From Certhia americana (taxonomy: Eukaryota; Chordata; Aves; Passeriformes; Certhiidae), in contig CM031864.1 in assembly GCA_018697195.1 (NCBI GenBank), forward strand, positions 29,680,809 through 29,744,808: a stretch of 64,000 bases of DNA. The letters run 5' to 3'. Of the stretch, positions 11,946 through 37,276 are shown piece by piece (positions within the stretch are counted from its first letter, which is position 1; each line of letters starts with the position of its first letter). Under the pieces are notes generated by a model that worked only from the letters and a program-made list of their open reading frames with translations, was not told the origin of the DNA and searched no databases. A program made the translations under genes and the position numbers.

Positions 11946-14900
11946 CTACAGCCTAACCGTAACTACTGGTGGATTCTGTGAAATATAAATATGGTTAAAA
12001 TATAACCAAATTAATGTGGGAACCATCCACAATGCTTTTCTTCAGCTCTGCAGAGAACACCAAGACTATAAAAACATTAACAAGCAAGCTGGCTCCTGAT
12101 GGGTTATTAGAGAAAAATGTGACCAATCCATCTGAACGTGTCTGTCACGGAGCTCTGCTCGCTGTAGAACTGTGCCTGGCACAGCTGGTGACTGCATGTA
12201 ATCATCATTTTTTAATTACAGAAAACAATGCTTCCAAAGGAACACAACAAACTAGAGCACAAGGCTGGAATCAGAGCCCAAACATTCAGAGGTGAGGTCA
12301 TGTGAAGCTGACACAGGGGATTTCCATCTGGCACTGTTTAGGTGACTGTGGTTGTCTCTGCCTGTTCTGCTGCTGTGAGCACAGGGGCCCAAAAGTGCAC
12401 CAAGAGTGCTCCAAACACACCCCAGTGCAAGCAAAGGGAAAAAATAAAGGGAAGAATAGAAATCCATATATCTGAGGGAATAAATTCTCTTTATCCTTCT
12501 GCTTTTATCAATAAAGACTCATTTTTTTGGGGCTGCCTGCATTCACTGCAGCATCACTGCTCCATTCCTTGCAGTGAGAGAGGTGCTGGTGGAATTCAGA
12601 GCAGCAGAGGCATTCCTGGGATTGGGAATGTACAAAGCCCCACCTCCTGCTCACACCCAGGAGAAAACAGTGGGTTCAAATCCAGCTGCAAACAGCTGGA
12701 ACCATTCTTGGAATATTTCAGCTGACTTGTTACAGATAGTATTTTCTGTTTTCAGCAGATTTGGGAATTAATCAGCACTCTGAAGCTCTGGGTATCTGCA
12801 GCACGGGATTACACAAAGCTGCTGTGATACATTGCAATTTATAAATTATATTGTAATTTAGCTAATCTCCAGAGAGGTAACAGCACAATACAGGATTAAA
12901 CTCCATCTTAAATTCTGGGAATACTTTCTGTCTTTTTGCCATTTCATACAAAACCCTTCCAGCTAAATTCACCCAAACCACCTGGGATGGCTGAAATCAA
13001 AGGCTGCAATTTCTCCCCAGTTTGGCCCAACCTGAAATATTCTGGATAGGCTTGGAAACTTTTAAGGAAAAAAAAAAACTAAATTAAAATAACAATCACT
13101 CTTTGGCTGCTGAGAATCCCACCAGCATGCTACATTCCTGTTCTGTAGAGGGGAAAAAATATCCTGAAACACACCAAGAATTGATCTCTGCTTCCACAAA
13201 GGGGTAGTATAAACTTACTAGAGGGTTGTTCTGGTCAAATCTATTGAAACATACACAGAGTGGGCTCTCCTAGAGGTGGGGAATAAACTGTCCCTCATTT
13301 TACCAGTGTTTTGTTCAGATCCAACAGAAGAAATTCAGAAAGAGGTGGGGTTAGAGTGCAGATGCCTTACATCCAAACCCGGCTCCTGCAAGAGCACTCC
13401 TTGTACAATCCTATTGCCCACACTGATCTTCACAACCCATCTGTAGCAGTCATGAAGTTCTCTGGAGTGGAGAGGATCATGTCAGGGAATATTCAACCTC
13501 ACATTCTTATCTAAAGAGTAATTCTTAACAGAGGAGCTCTGGAATTGGCATCTTCTAGCACAGCTGACAGCACAGCATTTCTCCCCAGGATTGCCTGATC
13601 CAGGGAAAATAACGAAGAGCAGAAGCAACAAGGGGTCTGAGAAAGCTTGCAGTCTGGATTATTAGCAGATGTTTTTGATGAACACTGTGCTGAAGCAATG
13701 GTTTCAACATCTCTTTTCAGGATCACAGGCCACCATCTTTCCTCCAGCAAGCAGGAGATACTGGTCTGCAATGAGGCCAGCCCTGATTTCCATGGATTTC
13801 TCTGTAATGCCTGTCTACTCTTGCTCCTACCAAAATATGCAGATAAATGTGCTGGGCAGATTGTGGTTTCAGGGATTTTCTGTAGATTTGGCTTCCACAA
13901 GCCCAAACAAAATCTTACACAATGCTCTATAAAACAAACAAAAAACAAATAATACGTTCTCTGTAGCAACATTGACACAACCCTGGCAAACTCACACCTG
14001 TCTTGGAAGCCACCTTCATTCACCAACTCAATCACAAATGGCTTGCCTGGATTTGGGACGCACCTTTTAACATTTCAGCTAATTGTGGCAGGACAGCAGC
14101 AGCTCTGACAAGGTGTTTTGTTGCACTTTTTATTTCTAACTGCAGTGAGTCCCTCACCCAGCAGTGGGTAAACACCCAGCACCCAAAGCTGCTTGCACAA
14201 GAGGGATGTGCATGGCTGGGAGACAGCTCACTCACATGTTTTAACAAGTGCTCTCAAAAAGAATGTTCCAGACAGGGTTACATTTCTGCCTAAGCCTCCC
14301 AGAGCATCAGCTTCCCCTTGAACACTTGATAATCCTAATTTGGGACTCATCAGAGGTAAACAGCATTTGCCTTTGCAAGCAGGTGCTAAGCAAGTGATAC
14401 ACTACTCCTGATTTCACAATTAAAAAGCAAAGTTCAGCACATTTTGTTTACAGTTACTATAAATAATAGCCTGGGGGGAGTGAAGAACTTCTGAGAGTAA
14501 CTTATTTCCTATGTTCCATGACCTCAAATAAGCCTATGACATCCCTGCTTTGGGATCACAGATGATCCTCAAGCAAATTCCATGCAAATCTTAATCACAC
14601 TACCAGTAAAGAAACTAAATCAGAAAATCCAGCATCCTCTAAACCAGCAGTCTGAATACAACACATAGCCTGCAGTGGCTGTATTTTGTATCACCACTGA
14701 CAAGTCAGGAGAACAAAAATATCTGGTATAACTGCCCCAGGGTGACTCTCCTTCCTGCAAAAACAACAACAACAACGAAATAATTGTTTTTAAAATAACA
14801 GATTGTCCTCAGTTGGACGGGACCCACAAAGATGATAAAGTTTACTATGGATCTGCTTTTTCAGGTCAGCTTCTCTCTGAAAACTAATCCTCACTCCATT

Positions 14901-15761
14901 ACTGACAGGTTCTACTCAGAGAAAGAAAAAAAAAAATGGTTAACTACAGATGAATTGATTTCAAGCAGGAATGAATAGCCCATATGAGGAAAAAATGAAG
15001 GAATTCAGTGTTTGGCTAAAATGAATGTGAATACAAATCCAGGATTGTTCTGTTTTGTTTTAAATAATATTTAACCAGCTCTGAGACTAGAAATTGTAAC
15101 TATCGTGCCAGAAGCAAAGAAAGCATTTTTCTTTTACACATATAACTCCACCATTTTATAATCTGCAAAGCAGCTGCAAGTCAGCTCTAGTGTCACTTCC
15201 TTACGGATAGTACTCAAAAAAACCCCAAAAACCACTCTTAAGGAGAAGAGCTGCCTGCATTACTGATTCTTATCAGCAGGACAGTTCGGTATTTAAAAAA
15301 CAACTGTGAACACCACCATGCAAGTGTTGTCCCATGATGTGGAGACTGAAAGAGTGGCTAACCCTTGGAGCAGACCAGGATCTGACAATGTGCAGGACAG
15401 GCTCTCTGGCAGAAGGCTGGAGTTCAGTATCAGCTCAGACAAGAACTGCAGTCTTCCTTCTGTCCTCCAGCACTTCCTCTGGCATGTGCCTCCTGCTGTC
15501 CTTCCCAGCTGGGACACAGGAGCTCTCCTTTTTGTTCCTTTGCATCATCTTCTCATCTTCATGACTCAAGGAAACTCTTTTCCTCAGTTTCTTCACCTTC
15601 AGGAACAGACGGAGCTCTCAGAAGACTGGGAACCATGCTGTGCTCCCACAGATTTCTTTTCATTCCTGGAGGGACCAGGGATCACAAAGCCAAACTGGCA
15701 AGTTGCTGTTGTAGAGAGAGCCCAAAGGTGCACTCAGGCAAAACCACACAGCCAGGTAAAC

Positions 15762-15767
15762 TTTATT
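15762..15767 (-). promoter_or_regulatory. DARS2: Candidate DARS2 poly(A) signal
   Basis: AATAAA on the minus strand about 690 bases after the DARS2 stop, followed by a GT-rich stretch (GCTGTGTGGTTTTG) typical of a downstream element. This implies a 3' UTR of about 0.7 kb ending near 15,745. The choice is by motif only. Confidence 0.55.
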
Positions 15768-16458
15768 TATAAACATACAAACTCCTGAATGACTGTGCTG
15801 AAAGCACCAGGACCACAGGCCCCAAACACAGATCAACACCTCTTTGAGGAGTATTGCAAGGACAATTGTTGCAAACATCATGGACGATTCTCTCCCTCTC
15901 CTTTGAAGGGAAAACACAGCTGAGTGTGAACTCCCTGTAGAAAAGTTCTGCATGATCTGGTATTATCCAACATGAGGAGACAAGTTGCTGGCTGCACTGA
16001 AGTTTGGCTGTGCAGTGTCCAAAGCTCCTGGTCCAGCACAGTTTTACTGTCACAGCTGACATAATTTAATGAGGATAATGATTTAACCCCTGCCAGGGAA
16101 GCTGACAATCTCCTCCAGATGGGAGGAGGAATACTTTACAAGGGACATGTAAAAATTGAGGGTTGGGAAAAAACAGATCCCATCTTCCCTTCAATATGAC
16201 ACCCTAAAGCAAACATGTATCTTATGCTAAAATTATGTTCTATTCTATTGCTTTTTTGCATGTCCTTCCCATTACCTCCCGAAGGTGAATTCCCCTTATC
16301 TACTTCCCACTCCATCCTGAAACTGCCACAGTACAGTGGAGTTGGACTGTCCCCCACCCTGCCACAACACCTGACACTTTCTGAGCTGAATCCCAGCCTT
16401 TTCTAAAGGCTGTAACCACCTCTGGTTAATCAGATCAGCTTTCATCACTGGCAAGAAG

Positions 16459-29895
<13,437 letters not shown>

Positions 29896-30134
29896 CCCGC
29901 AGCCACCCCTCAGCCAGAAACACGGCAGGAGCGGCCCAGACCTACGAGAAGCGCAGAACAAGAGCTGCGGAAAGGAAGAAGGGAAGAAGGGAAAAAGGGA
30001 AAAGGGGAAACCACCCGAGGCACCACCGCCCCCTTCCCTCACTGCCGCCCGCCTCAAAGATGGCGGAGGGGGCGCGCCCCGCGCGGGGGCCGACGGGAAG
30101 GAAGTTCGAACGGCGGCGGCGGGCCGCGGCGGCC

Positions 30135-30281
30135 ATGGCGGAGGAGGCGCCGGAGGATGGTGCGGCGCGGACCCTGCCCAGCCTCAGGCGGCTCTCCCGG
30201 GCTCTGCCCTTCGGACGGACCCACAGCCGCCTCGCCATCAGCCCCAGAGGCCACATCATCGTGCGGGCGCTGTGCTCTCAG
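30135..30281 (+). CDS. CENPL: CENPL coding exon 1
   Basis: 147 bases from the ATG in GGCCATGG to the donor CAG|GTACGA. The in-frame frame stays open upstream to another ATG at 30,060 with A at -3 and G at +4, so the true start is uncertain. I prefer 30,135 because the upstream ATG lies inside a YY1-like motif and may be at or before the transcription start. Encodes the poorly conserved N-terminal tail. Confidence 0.75.
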
Positions 30282-33074
30282 GTACGACGGGGCCAGCGGC
30301 GCCCTCGCTGTTTGCTCTCTGTTCCCTCAGCCGCGCTCTCGCCGCGCGGGAAGAGCGGGCTTTAACCTTATTCCTGTGATTTTGTTTTCTCCCCCCTCCC
30401 CGCGCCAGGAAAACGTCGACCCGCAGAAAACAGCGTTCCTGCTGCGTAAAGCCTGGACGCTGTACAGCGTGACCCCCCTGTACGGCTTCCGCCGCGGCCG
30501 CCTCAGGGACTACGCGCGGCTGCTCAGCGCCTTCATCGCCGCCGAGAAGCAGAAGGGGCTGGCGGTGGAGGTGGGCGTCGAGCTCGACATCAAGGTGGCC
30601 CTGTCCAGCCTTGCCGAGCTCAGGGGCAGCGAGCTGGACCAGGCTGCCCTCCTCGTACAGGTGAGAGGGGATGTTTTCGCTGCGATGGAACGCTCTGTCT
30701 TGAAAGGAAAGCCCAAAATTAAACCCTACTTGGAGCATCCGCTGTGATTTAAGGAGACTGAATCCTGTCTGGTTTTAACTGGAGCAGAACGTTTACAGTG
30801 TTAAGATGTGCCAGGGGAGGTTTAGGTTGGACATTAGGAAGAATTTCTTCACAGAAGGGATAATTAGATATTGAAATTGACTGCCCTGGGAGGTGGTGGA
30901 GTCACCGTCCCTGGAGGTGTTTAAGGAAAGACTGGATGTGACACAGCCAAAACCTGGTCTAACGACAAGGTGGTGTTTGGTCACAGGCTGGACTCGATGG
31001 CATCAGAGATCTTTTTCAGCCTAATTGATTCTGTGATCCCCTAAGCAATGCCTACAGTAAATAGCAAGTTTGAGTTCAACTTTTTAACAGCATCAGAGTA
31101 TGACTATGCAGAGCAATCTCTGATGTTTTAGTTCAGCAGTTAATTTACTGCCAGGACTTGGATGAGTTATTTATCTTCCTGGCTAAAGCTGGCATAATCC
31201 CACTTCCTGGCCAGAGCTCAGGTCTAGTTAGTATTTCTGAAATGCTTTGCCTCGAGTGAAATGTGCTCCTGAAATGTCAAGTTCACTGTGGCAATGGCTG
31301 TAGGATGTACCACAGGAATTAAGCAGCATAAACTCAGATCTCAGGACTGTTCCTAAGGAATTTAAAAACGCTCTTTCTGCTGTTTCCAACAGAAGTGCAT
31401 TCATCTTTTAGGGATGTAATGGATAGACTGAATAACTGTACGTGTTTGACAAAACAGCATTGCATGCAAGGTGCTAAGGGAAAAAAATCCCAACATAACA
31501 CTTCTACCAAACGCTTAGAAATTTAAATCAAAATCTACTTTTAGCTGATGAAAAGAAAAACATACTTGCTCTGCAGCATTGAAATGCTTCTTCTCCCCAT
31601 CCCAGCTCTCTTCAAGGTCACGAGCTTCCTCCAGGAGCTCTGAAGACAAACCGGTGTGGTTGGGCTGGTTCTGCTCCGTGTTTGGAGATGACCTTTCCGA
31701 GAATGTGCCGGAGGCCTTCACCTGCCTGCCCCTGTTCTTAACCCACGGCGCCGAGAGCTACACGTCCTTGGTTGGGAGATGGTTCCAGAAGACTTTCGAC
31801 TGCTGCTTCCGCCGCCTGGCCATCAGCCCCATGAACCTCAGCTGGATGGTGGCCATGTGGGCTGGCTGCAAGCTGGACAGAGCTGCCTCTGCCGTGGAAC
31901 TCGTCTTCTCCATGCCCCGCCTGTCCCAGCCCCTGGATATTTCCTACGCCATCCACCCAGAGGATGCCAAAGCTCTGTGGGACACGGTGCAAAAAACGCC
32001 AGGAGAGATCACCCAAGAGGAGGTGGATGTCTTCATGGACTGCCTTTACGCCCACTTCCACAGGCACTTCAAGATCCACTTGTCAGCTGCAAAGCTGGTG
32101 AAGGTTTCCACAGCGGTTGCTTCCGCACACTGCGATGGGATTGTAAAGGTGAGGCCCCAAGGAGCAGGTTGTCCTAATGCTGGCCAAATAAAATAGCTGT
32201 ACCTGAAGGTCTCATATTTCTTCTGCATGATTTCCTACGAGAAATTGTTAAACCCTCAGCTTTTACTAGTCATATTTAGCTCTGGAGTTGGGCAGCTGCC
32301 AGTACAGTATTTTACTCTGTGTTGCAGCAGAAGCTACTTGCCTGGGGTCAGAAATACGTGTATTAACTGTGGTATGAACAGGAAAGTTTCTTAGGCCAGA
32401 AAAAGACTTCTTTTTGACTTAAAAAAAGTTCACTAGCTTTCTAGTATTGTAGTTCTTAAGACACAGGTAAAAGACTCCTTCACATGTAACCCTTTTCATA
32501 AAGGTGCTGGTCTTTCTACAGATACCCTTCAAATGTCTCTATCCTTCATGTATCTCTAATATCCTTCAAATCATGGAACATTAATCTTTCAAGCAATACC
32601 ATATTTTCTTCTGAGTAAAAGAACAGTTTAAATTAAGAGTAAATGCAGTTGTTTAAATTTACCCTATGATGAGGAATACATTGCTTGATTTTATCCATAA
32701 TAGCTTAAAACTGTCTGAAACAACTTTCTCTGTTGCAGGTAAGTACACAAAGATATCTCAGGCTTTCTCTGAAGGGTGCTCTTGTGTGTTGTGTAAATTC
32801 AGTTAGAGCTTTCCATAATGGGATGGAATTCAAGTCATATATATTCAGTGTGGGAAAAGTATAGGTACCTGAAAAGCAACAGCAGAGCAGCTGAATAAAC
32901 ACCCAGGAGAGTTGGTAGTTTTCCTTCCAAGCAGGGGTTCAGGGTGTGGAAATCTGGCAACTGCAATCATTGCTTTGACAGGCTTTCTTCTCTCTCTTGC
33001 AGATTCTACACAGCCAGTACCTGCCTGGAGTGCTGATGCTATTGACTGAACTCGCCATCTCTCAGATACAATGA
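30135..33074 (+). CDS. CENPL: Centromere protein L (whole CDS, 4 coding exons)
   Basis: CENP-L pairs with CENP-N in the constitutive centromere-associated network, which binds CENP-A nucleosomes at the inner kinetochore. CDS is the join of 30135-30281, 30409-30660, 31606-32148 and 33003-33074: 337 residues from the 30,135 ATG. An in-frame ATG at 30,060 would give 362; human has 344. Diagnostic blocks are AFIAAEKQKGLAVEVG, GWFCSVFGDDL, WFQKTFDC, SYAIHPEDAKALWDTVQKTP, EEVDVFMDCLYAHFHRHFKI and the terminal TELAISQIQ. The first 49 residues are Arg/Ala-rich and unlike the human N terminus, which evolves fast. It is convergent with KLHL20. Confidence 0.96.
30409..30660 (+). CDS. CENPL: CENPL coding exon 2
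   Basis: 252 bases, 84 codons. Starts ENVDPQKTAFLLRKAWTLYS (human EDVDPQKVAFLLHKQWTLYS) and ends ALLVQ before GTGAGAG. Intron 1 is only 127 bases. Confidence 0.97.
30811..31038 (+). mobile_element. CR1 LINE 3' tail in CENPL intron 2
   Basis: Contains 'ccaggggaggtttaggttgg', 'attaggaagaatttcttcac' and an end in 'ttgattctgtgatccc'. It belongs to a different CR1 subfamily from the other copies here and is in sense orientation to CENPL. Confidence 0.9.
31606..32148 (+). CDS. CENPL: CENPL coding exon 3
   Basis: 543 bases, 181 codons, the bulk of the CENP-L fold. The acceptor CCCAG at 31,601-31,605 was chosen because 18 codons then precede the conserved Trp, as in human. It ends VASAHCDGIVK before GTGAGG. 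Confidence 0.96.
33003..33074 (+). CDS. CENPL: CENPL coding exon 4 (terminal)
   Basis: 72 bases after a strong CTCTCTCTTGCAG. Encodes ILHSQYLPGVLMLLTELAIS and QIQ, then TGA; human ends TELAIFQIE. It is too short to appear as an obvious open frame. Confidence 0.95.
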   Translation: MLHSQYLPGVLMLLTELAISQIQ

Positions 33075-34869
33075 GAGCCATTACAGCAGCTCTGCATACT
33101 AAAAAGGCTTTCTGTTTGGACAATCTGTGCTGAGAAATCACCAGCAAACTCACTCCTGCAGCATCTTCTTTCCTCTCTTACTGGCTGTCCAGAGGTGGAC
33201 TGTAACTCCAGGACTTGGCTGTGTAACTCCATGCCATGCACAGCAAAGTCAAGCAGACATTTGGCCCTGAGGAAGGGCTGCAATGCAAACTTGTGACAGC
33301 TTCCTGAGCAGCTTTGTTTTCTCAGAGTCACTCATTTCATTTATGTGCAGGTATCAGCTGAGAGACAAACAGTGCAAATTCTTGATGCAACTTACTGACA
33401 TATTTCTGTTGTTTCAAAGTTGGTTTTCACTGGACAGCCTAAGTTACACACACCTTGGCCTTGGCTAAACTGTGACTACTCTTGGGCTAGTCTAAATGCA
33501 AAACTCAGCACTTTGAGAAAGTGTGCAGGCTCTACAATCCAGGGCAGAAAAATCCAGGTTTCTAACCCTTTTTAGCTTGTTAAGGGTACTTGGTAATCGT
33601 GATAATGTTTATTTATGTTCCAGTTGGGCATGAGATTTGGGCACTTGTCAGCCTGTTGGTCCTCTCAGGCAAGTTAATAGATAGGAAAGTGAAGTGTGGA
33701 TAAGCTTGATAGTTACTAGGCTTTGTCCTGATGTTTGTAATCTCGGATGTAATCCTGTAGGCCAGCGAGCTCTCAGGGGTGGAGCTGTGTGCTATAATTT
33801 GATGTTGGGCCCCTCCCTTCTGGAGCAGGTAAGAGTTCAGAGGGACAGTGCACAGTATCTGGCTAGACATTTAAGTAGTAGAAAGTAGCACTCGCTAAGA
33901 GGTTTTGTAATACAGTACTAAATAAGGAAAATATTTTCCATCTTTTGTCTTAAGGAAAGACCACCTGTGTCTAATTTAATTTATCTTTGCATGGAGCTTA
34001 TTTCCTACTACAGCTTACCTGACCAAACCACCACTTGTTACTTGTTAAATGCGTCTGTGAGCAACAAAATTCCCAGTCTAGTTTCTTGCTTCATTCTTGT
34101 GCAGCATCTCTAGGAGCTGATTAGTGCTATGACCTTCTGAAGAGGGATGCAAGTTTCCCTTCTTTTCCCAGTGTAAAACTCCCTAACACAACGTAACTGC
34201 ATGCCTAGTTTCTAACCTATTTCCAGAATTAAACAAAGAAACATGTACTTGGTTTCGGATTCTTGACTAGTTGAAGATGGATTATTTTTGCATGTTAAAG
34301 TTGAAGTCTGTGCTAACTCTTACCCTGGTACAAGCAGCTAAGTGAGCTTGTGAATGTCTTGGCAGCTCAGCAGCTACTTAAACTATCACTTCTGGTGCTT
34401 TAGTTTCTTTTTTTGAAATATCTCAGGCAAAGTTTGCTAGCTGGAGTTAGAAGAGCACTGGACAAAGGAGTACAAGGTCTGGAAATAACTGGCACCTGTA
34501 TTTGGGTTGAAAATAGGACTGTTACACCCAGAGCTAAGTTTTAAATGTAATGCTCAGCTCTTTCCAACAAATTTGCATAAATAATCTCTAAAAACCTAAA
34601 CTCTTACAGCCTCGTCTTTGTGTTGTCCTCATTGAGAAATGCAGTTAAGTGAGCAGAGATAACATTTAGCCAGAGAGCACAGATGCTTCCTTCCAGAAAA
34701 ACCTGGTTGTGAGTGATGTGAAGGGTAACAAACAGCAGAGTTTTAAGCCTCTTTTACTGGGATTTATCTGGGATTTATCTGGGAAAATGAACCCTTGAGC
34801 ATCTTTGTCCCCATAAACCACAGAAAAAATACCCCCCGCTGCTTTCACCCCAAGGAACAAACCAAGAAC
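33075..34869. other. CENPL 3' UTR and convergent spacer to KLHL20
   Basis: No conserved coding sequence. CENPL mRNA must end here, but I see no clear plus-strand AATAAA. ATTAAA at 34,229-34,234 and AATACA near 33,910 are weak candidates. KLHL20 transcripts approach from the right and probably stop near 34,870. Confidence 0.5.
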
Positions 34870-34882
34870 AGCGTAGAAGAAA

Positions 34883-34888
34883 TTTATT
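34883..34888 (-). promoter_or_regulatory. KLHL20: Candidate KLHL20 poly(A) signal
   Basis: AATAAA on the minus strand about 2.3 kb beyond the KLHL20 stop. The 3' UTR would be 34,870-37,191, unusually T/A-rich in places, with a TA microsatellite in it. Nearer signals cannot be excluded. Confidence 0.5.
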
Positions 34889-36527
34889 AAGATAGCACTA
34901 TTTATACAAGTTACTCATGCTAGAAAAAAGCATAAATGATACATGTAAACATTTGTTTACAGAATACTTGTTTTCCTTGTAAAGGTGCAAATGATCTTCA
35001 TATGTAAACACAAGAATACCAACCTTTAGGGGGAAAGGGGCTTTTTAAAAAGTTTTAATGTCCCATTTATGACTGTAGTGTATTTTTTTACCATATTCAA
35101 GCACATTAAAGTCTGAGTTACATGAATCAAACTATGAAATTAAAGAACTTAAGATGTCAGCAGTGCCTTTTTCATCTCAAGAATTTACAGTCTTCTTTTT
35201 CAAAATCAAATTTAGTAAGGTCCACAGTTAGATCAGGTGCAAAAGTTCGTTCTGCCATCCTCAATAGGAATTACAGTACAAACAGAACTGTTGTCTTGAG
35301 TTCTTTCCTGCTCTTCCCCCACCCCGGGGTGGCCTCACAGTTATTCACAGTGCCAACAAACAGCCCTTCCCCTCCCAACTCTTAAATGAGCCTCACACCT
35401 TTCCCTGCTCTAACCATACACAGCAAAGTGCACAAAAATCAAAGACAGGGCACCATCCATCACGGTCAGGAATTCTACAGACAGACAAGAGGGCAGCTGA
35501 GCTGAGGCTGGTCTGAGTGTTTTTTCAGCAGGAAGGAGCTGGCTGCCCTTCCAGCAGCAACACCCGCAGTGGGTGTCAGAATTAAGAGATGAAACCTGCA
35601 CCCTGCTTCAGGCAAGAACTGATATCGAGCAGGCAACAGGAGGAAAAAGGCTTTTAGAAGTGAGCTAGAACTAGATGGATTTAGGTTCTGACAGTGGTTG
35701 CAGGAGAAAGTACCAGTGAGGGTGTAGCCAAACTCTGTATTCCACACCCATCTGCATTATTCCTGATGAACTGTTAACGGTGGCTCCTTTGTAACAGCTG
35801 TGAGCTGGGTGAAGTGTTCTCTGTCCTCACAAAGTGACAGCTCCACCCAGCCTAAGGGGGGTCACCTCTGTCAGGGGGCCATCAAGGACTCCCCAAAATA
35901 TCCCATAACTCATAGGATTCCATCTTTCCATTGGGAAATCCCTTGCCTTGGGGGAGCGACACAACATTCGTGCCTGGACTTTAGGGTCTGTGATCTGGGG
36001 GTTTGGGGACTTGGACACAACCACCACAGGACAACCAGAGAAGGGCCAGGCCTTTCCACAGCACTTTTGACAAGACATCCATCACTCCAACGGGACTGCA
36101 ACCACTGTTTAATCAGGACTGGTTTTAAGCTAGTCTTTCTGTATTCACTGCGTTTCTTGTAAATCTTTCTATTGAATTGGAACTCCGACTTGGAATCTCT
36201 CACAGGGTATTTGTGTGGGGTAAATTCCTCCCACTGCTTTACCTTCAAACCAGCACAGGCTCACATACAGGGCAGAGGAGAGAAAAGCTGAACTTCTGTA
36301 CAGTAAAAAGGCATTGTTTGAAATCCTTTTCCTCTCACCCTTTCTGGGCACTTCACTGATTCAGTTGAGCGATGAGAGTTCCAGTTCTGAAAACATACTC
36401 AGGACACCCATCCTCATAGCTCTCCTGTCCTCTAAGAGACCCCAAATCATACCACAAGGGTTGGAACCACAGTAGATGGCAGGACACAGCCCCGCTCAAA
36501 CCACCAGCTGGTCGAAATGTAAGTCAC

Positions 36528-36562
36528 ATATACATATATATATATATAAAATACATATATAT
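36528..36562. repeat. TA microsatellite in KLHL20 3' UTR
   Basis: Alternating TA/CATA units run for about 35 bases. On the minus-strand mRNA this would form a self-complementary AU hairpin. Confidence 0.9.
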
Positions 36563-37191
36563 ATGCTCACACAGAGATGTATATAAAAAGCTGGAATCAT
36601 CGCTGTGAGCGATACAAAGGAAATACATGATACAAATCAAATGAAAAAATAAATATACTCTGTGCACAGAAAAGGTTCTGTGCAAAGGTGGCACCTTGCA
36701 GGTCAAGTACTTTTTTTTTTTAAGCTCTCTGTAAATAAGGCAAAAGCAATGTTTTCTGTATCACTTTTTCTCTTTCGCCCACCAAACAGCTGCCACATCC
36801 ACTGCTCCCACAGCAGGAGGGAAAGCAGGAATCCCTCCTCCTGGCCAGACTCCCAGTACAGAGTGTAGGCTCTACATCAGCATCTTTTAAGCTACAATAA
36901 CTGTTACAGTTTGGTTTGTTCAAAAAATGTAGAACTATTTAGAAAAAATACGGACATAAGCAACACTTCTACTTTTGTCCAGTGGTTCCCTGGAGTCTGA
37001 CAACGTGGTCTCCCGCTGGGCACACTCTCACAGAAGTCAATTTTTATAATTCCATAGAAAGAGTTCACCGGCAAAGAGTTATATTGGATCTAGACCGTGC
37101 ATACTAGAGCTGCAAAGAGGTCCAGTGTCAACAAGTCTCTTCAGTTTTTCTCTAGGAATGAGAAGGCAGGGGAGTCCCTCCCTCTGGAAGC

Positions 37192-37276
37192 TTACCATAT
37201 ATGAGATTCACAGTGTGTCATTTTGATAACCCCCACGCCGCCGCCCAGCCGCCGGTAGTTCATCCCGCCGTACAAC
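37192..37276 (-). CDS. KLHL20: KLHL20 coding exon 11 (terminal)
   Basis: 85 bases, residues 582-609. Encodes [18 protein letters not shown] and THCESHIW, then TAA at 37,192-37,194, completing Kelch repeat 6. Identical to the human C terminus as I recall it. Confidence 0.97.

Larger units (their letters stand above)
1..15744. other. Intergenic region downstream of DARS2; no gene recognised
   Basis: None of the open frames here resembles a known family; they are short, overlap on both strands and lack conserved splice context. Roughly the first 7 kb is GC-richer and the rest AT-rich. Supported contents are CR1 tails (7,452-7,732; 10,230-10,442; 11,692-11,945), a TA/TG microsatellite near 11,215 and a small perfect inverted repeat at 10,060. 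From human synteny one would expect GAS5 and ZBTB37 on this side. I found no BTB/zinc-finger coding and no cluster of box C/D snoRNAs, so they are probably beyond the window edge or too diverged to see by eye. Confidence 0.7.
34870..37191 (-). other. KLHL20: Probable KLHL20 3' UTR
   Basis: No coding sequence and no CR1 are visible. A long 3' UTR fits KLHL20 in other vertebrates. It includes a TA microsatellite near 36,530-36,562 and several ATTTA motifs. Extent is inferred from the distal AATAAA. Confidence 0.5.

Noticed and set aside
1..15744. GAS5 snoRNA host gene and ZBTB37, expected from human gene order
   Set aside because: I looked for box C (TGATGA) and D (CTGA) pairs in a cluster and for BTB or zinc-finger coding. 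Only isolated TGATGA matches were found (for example 3,786 and 8,487), without terminal stems.
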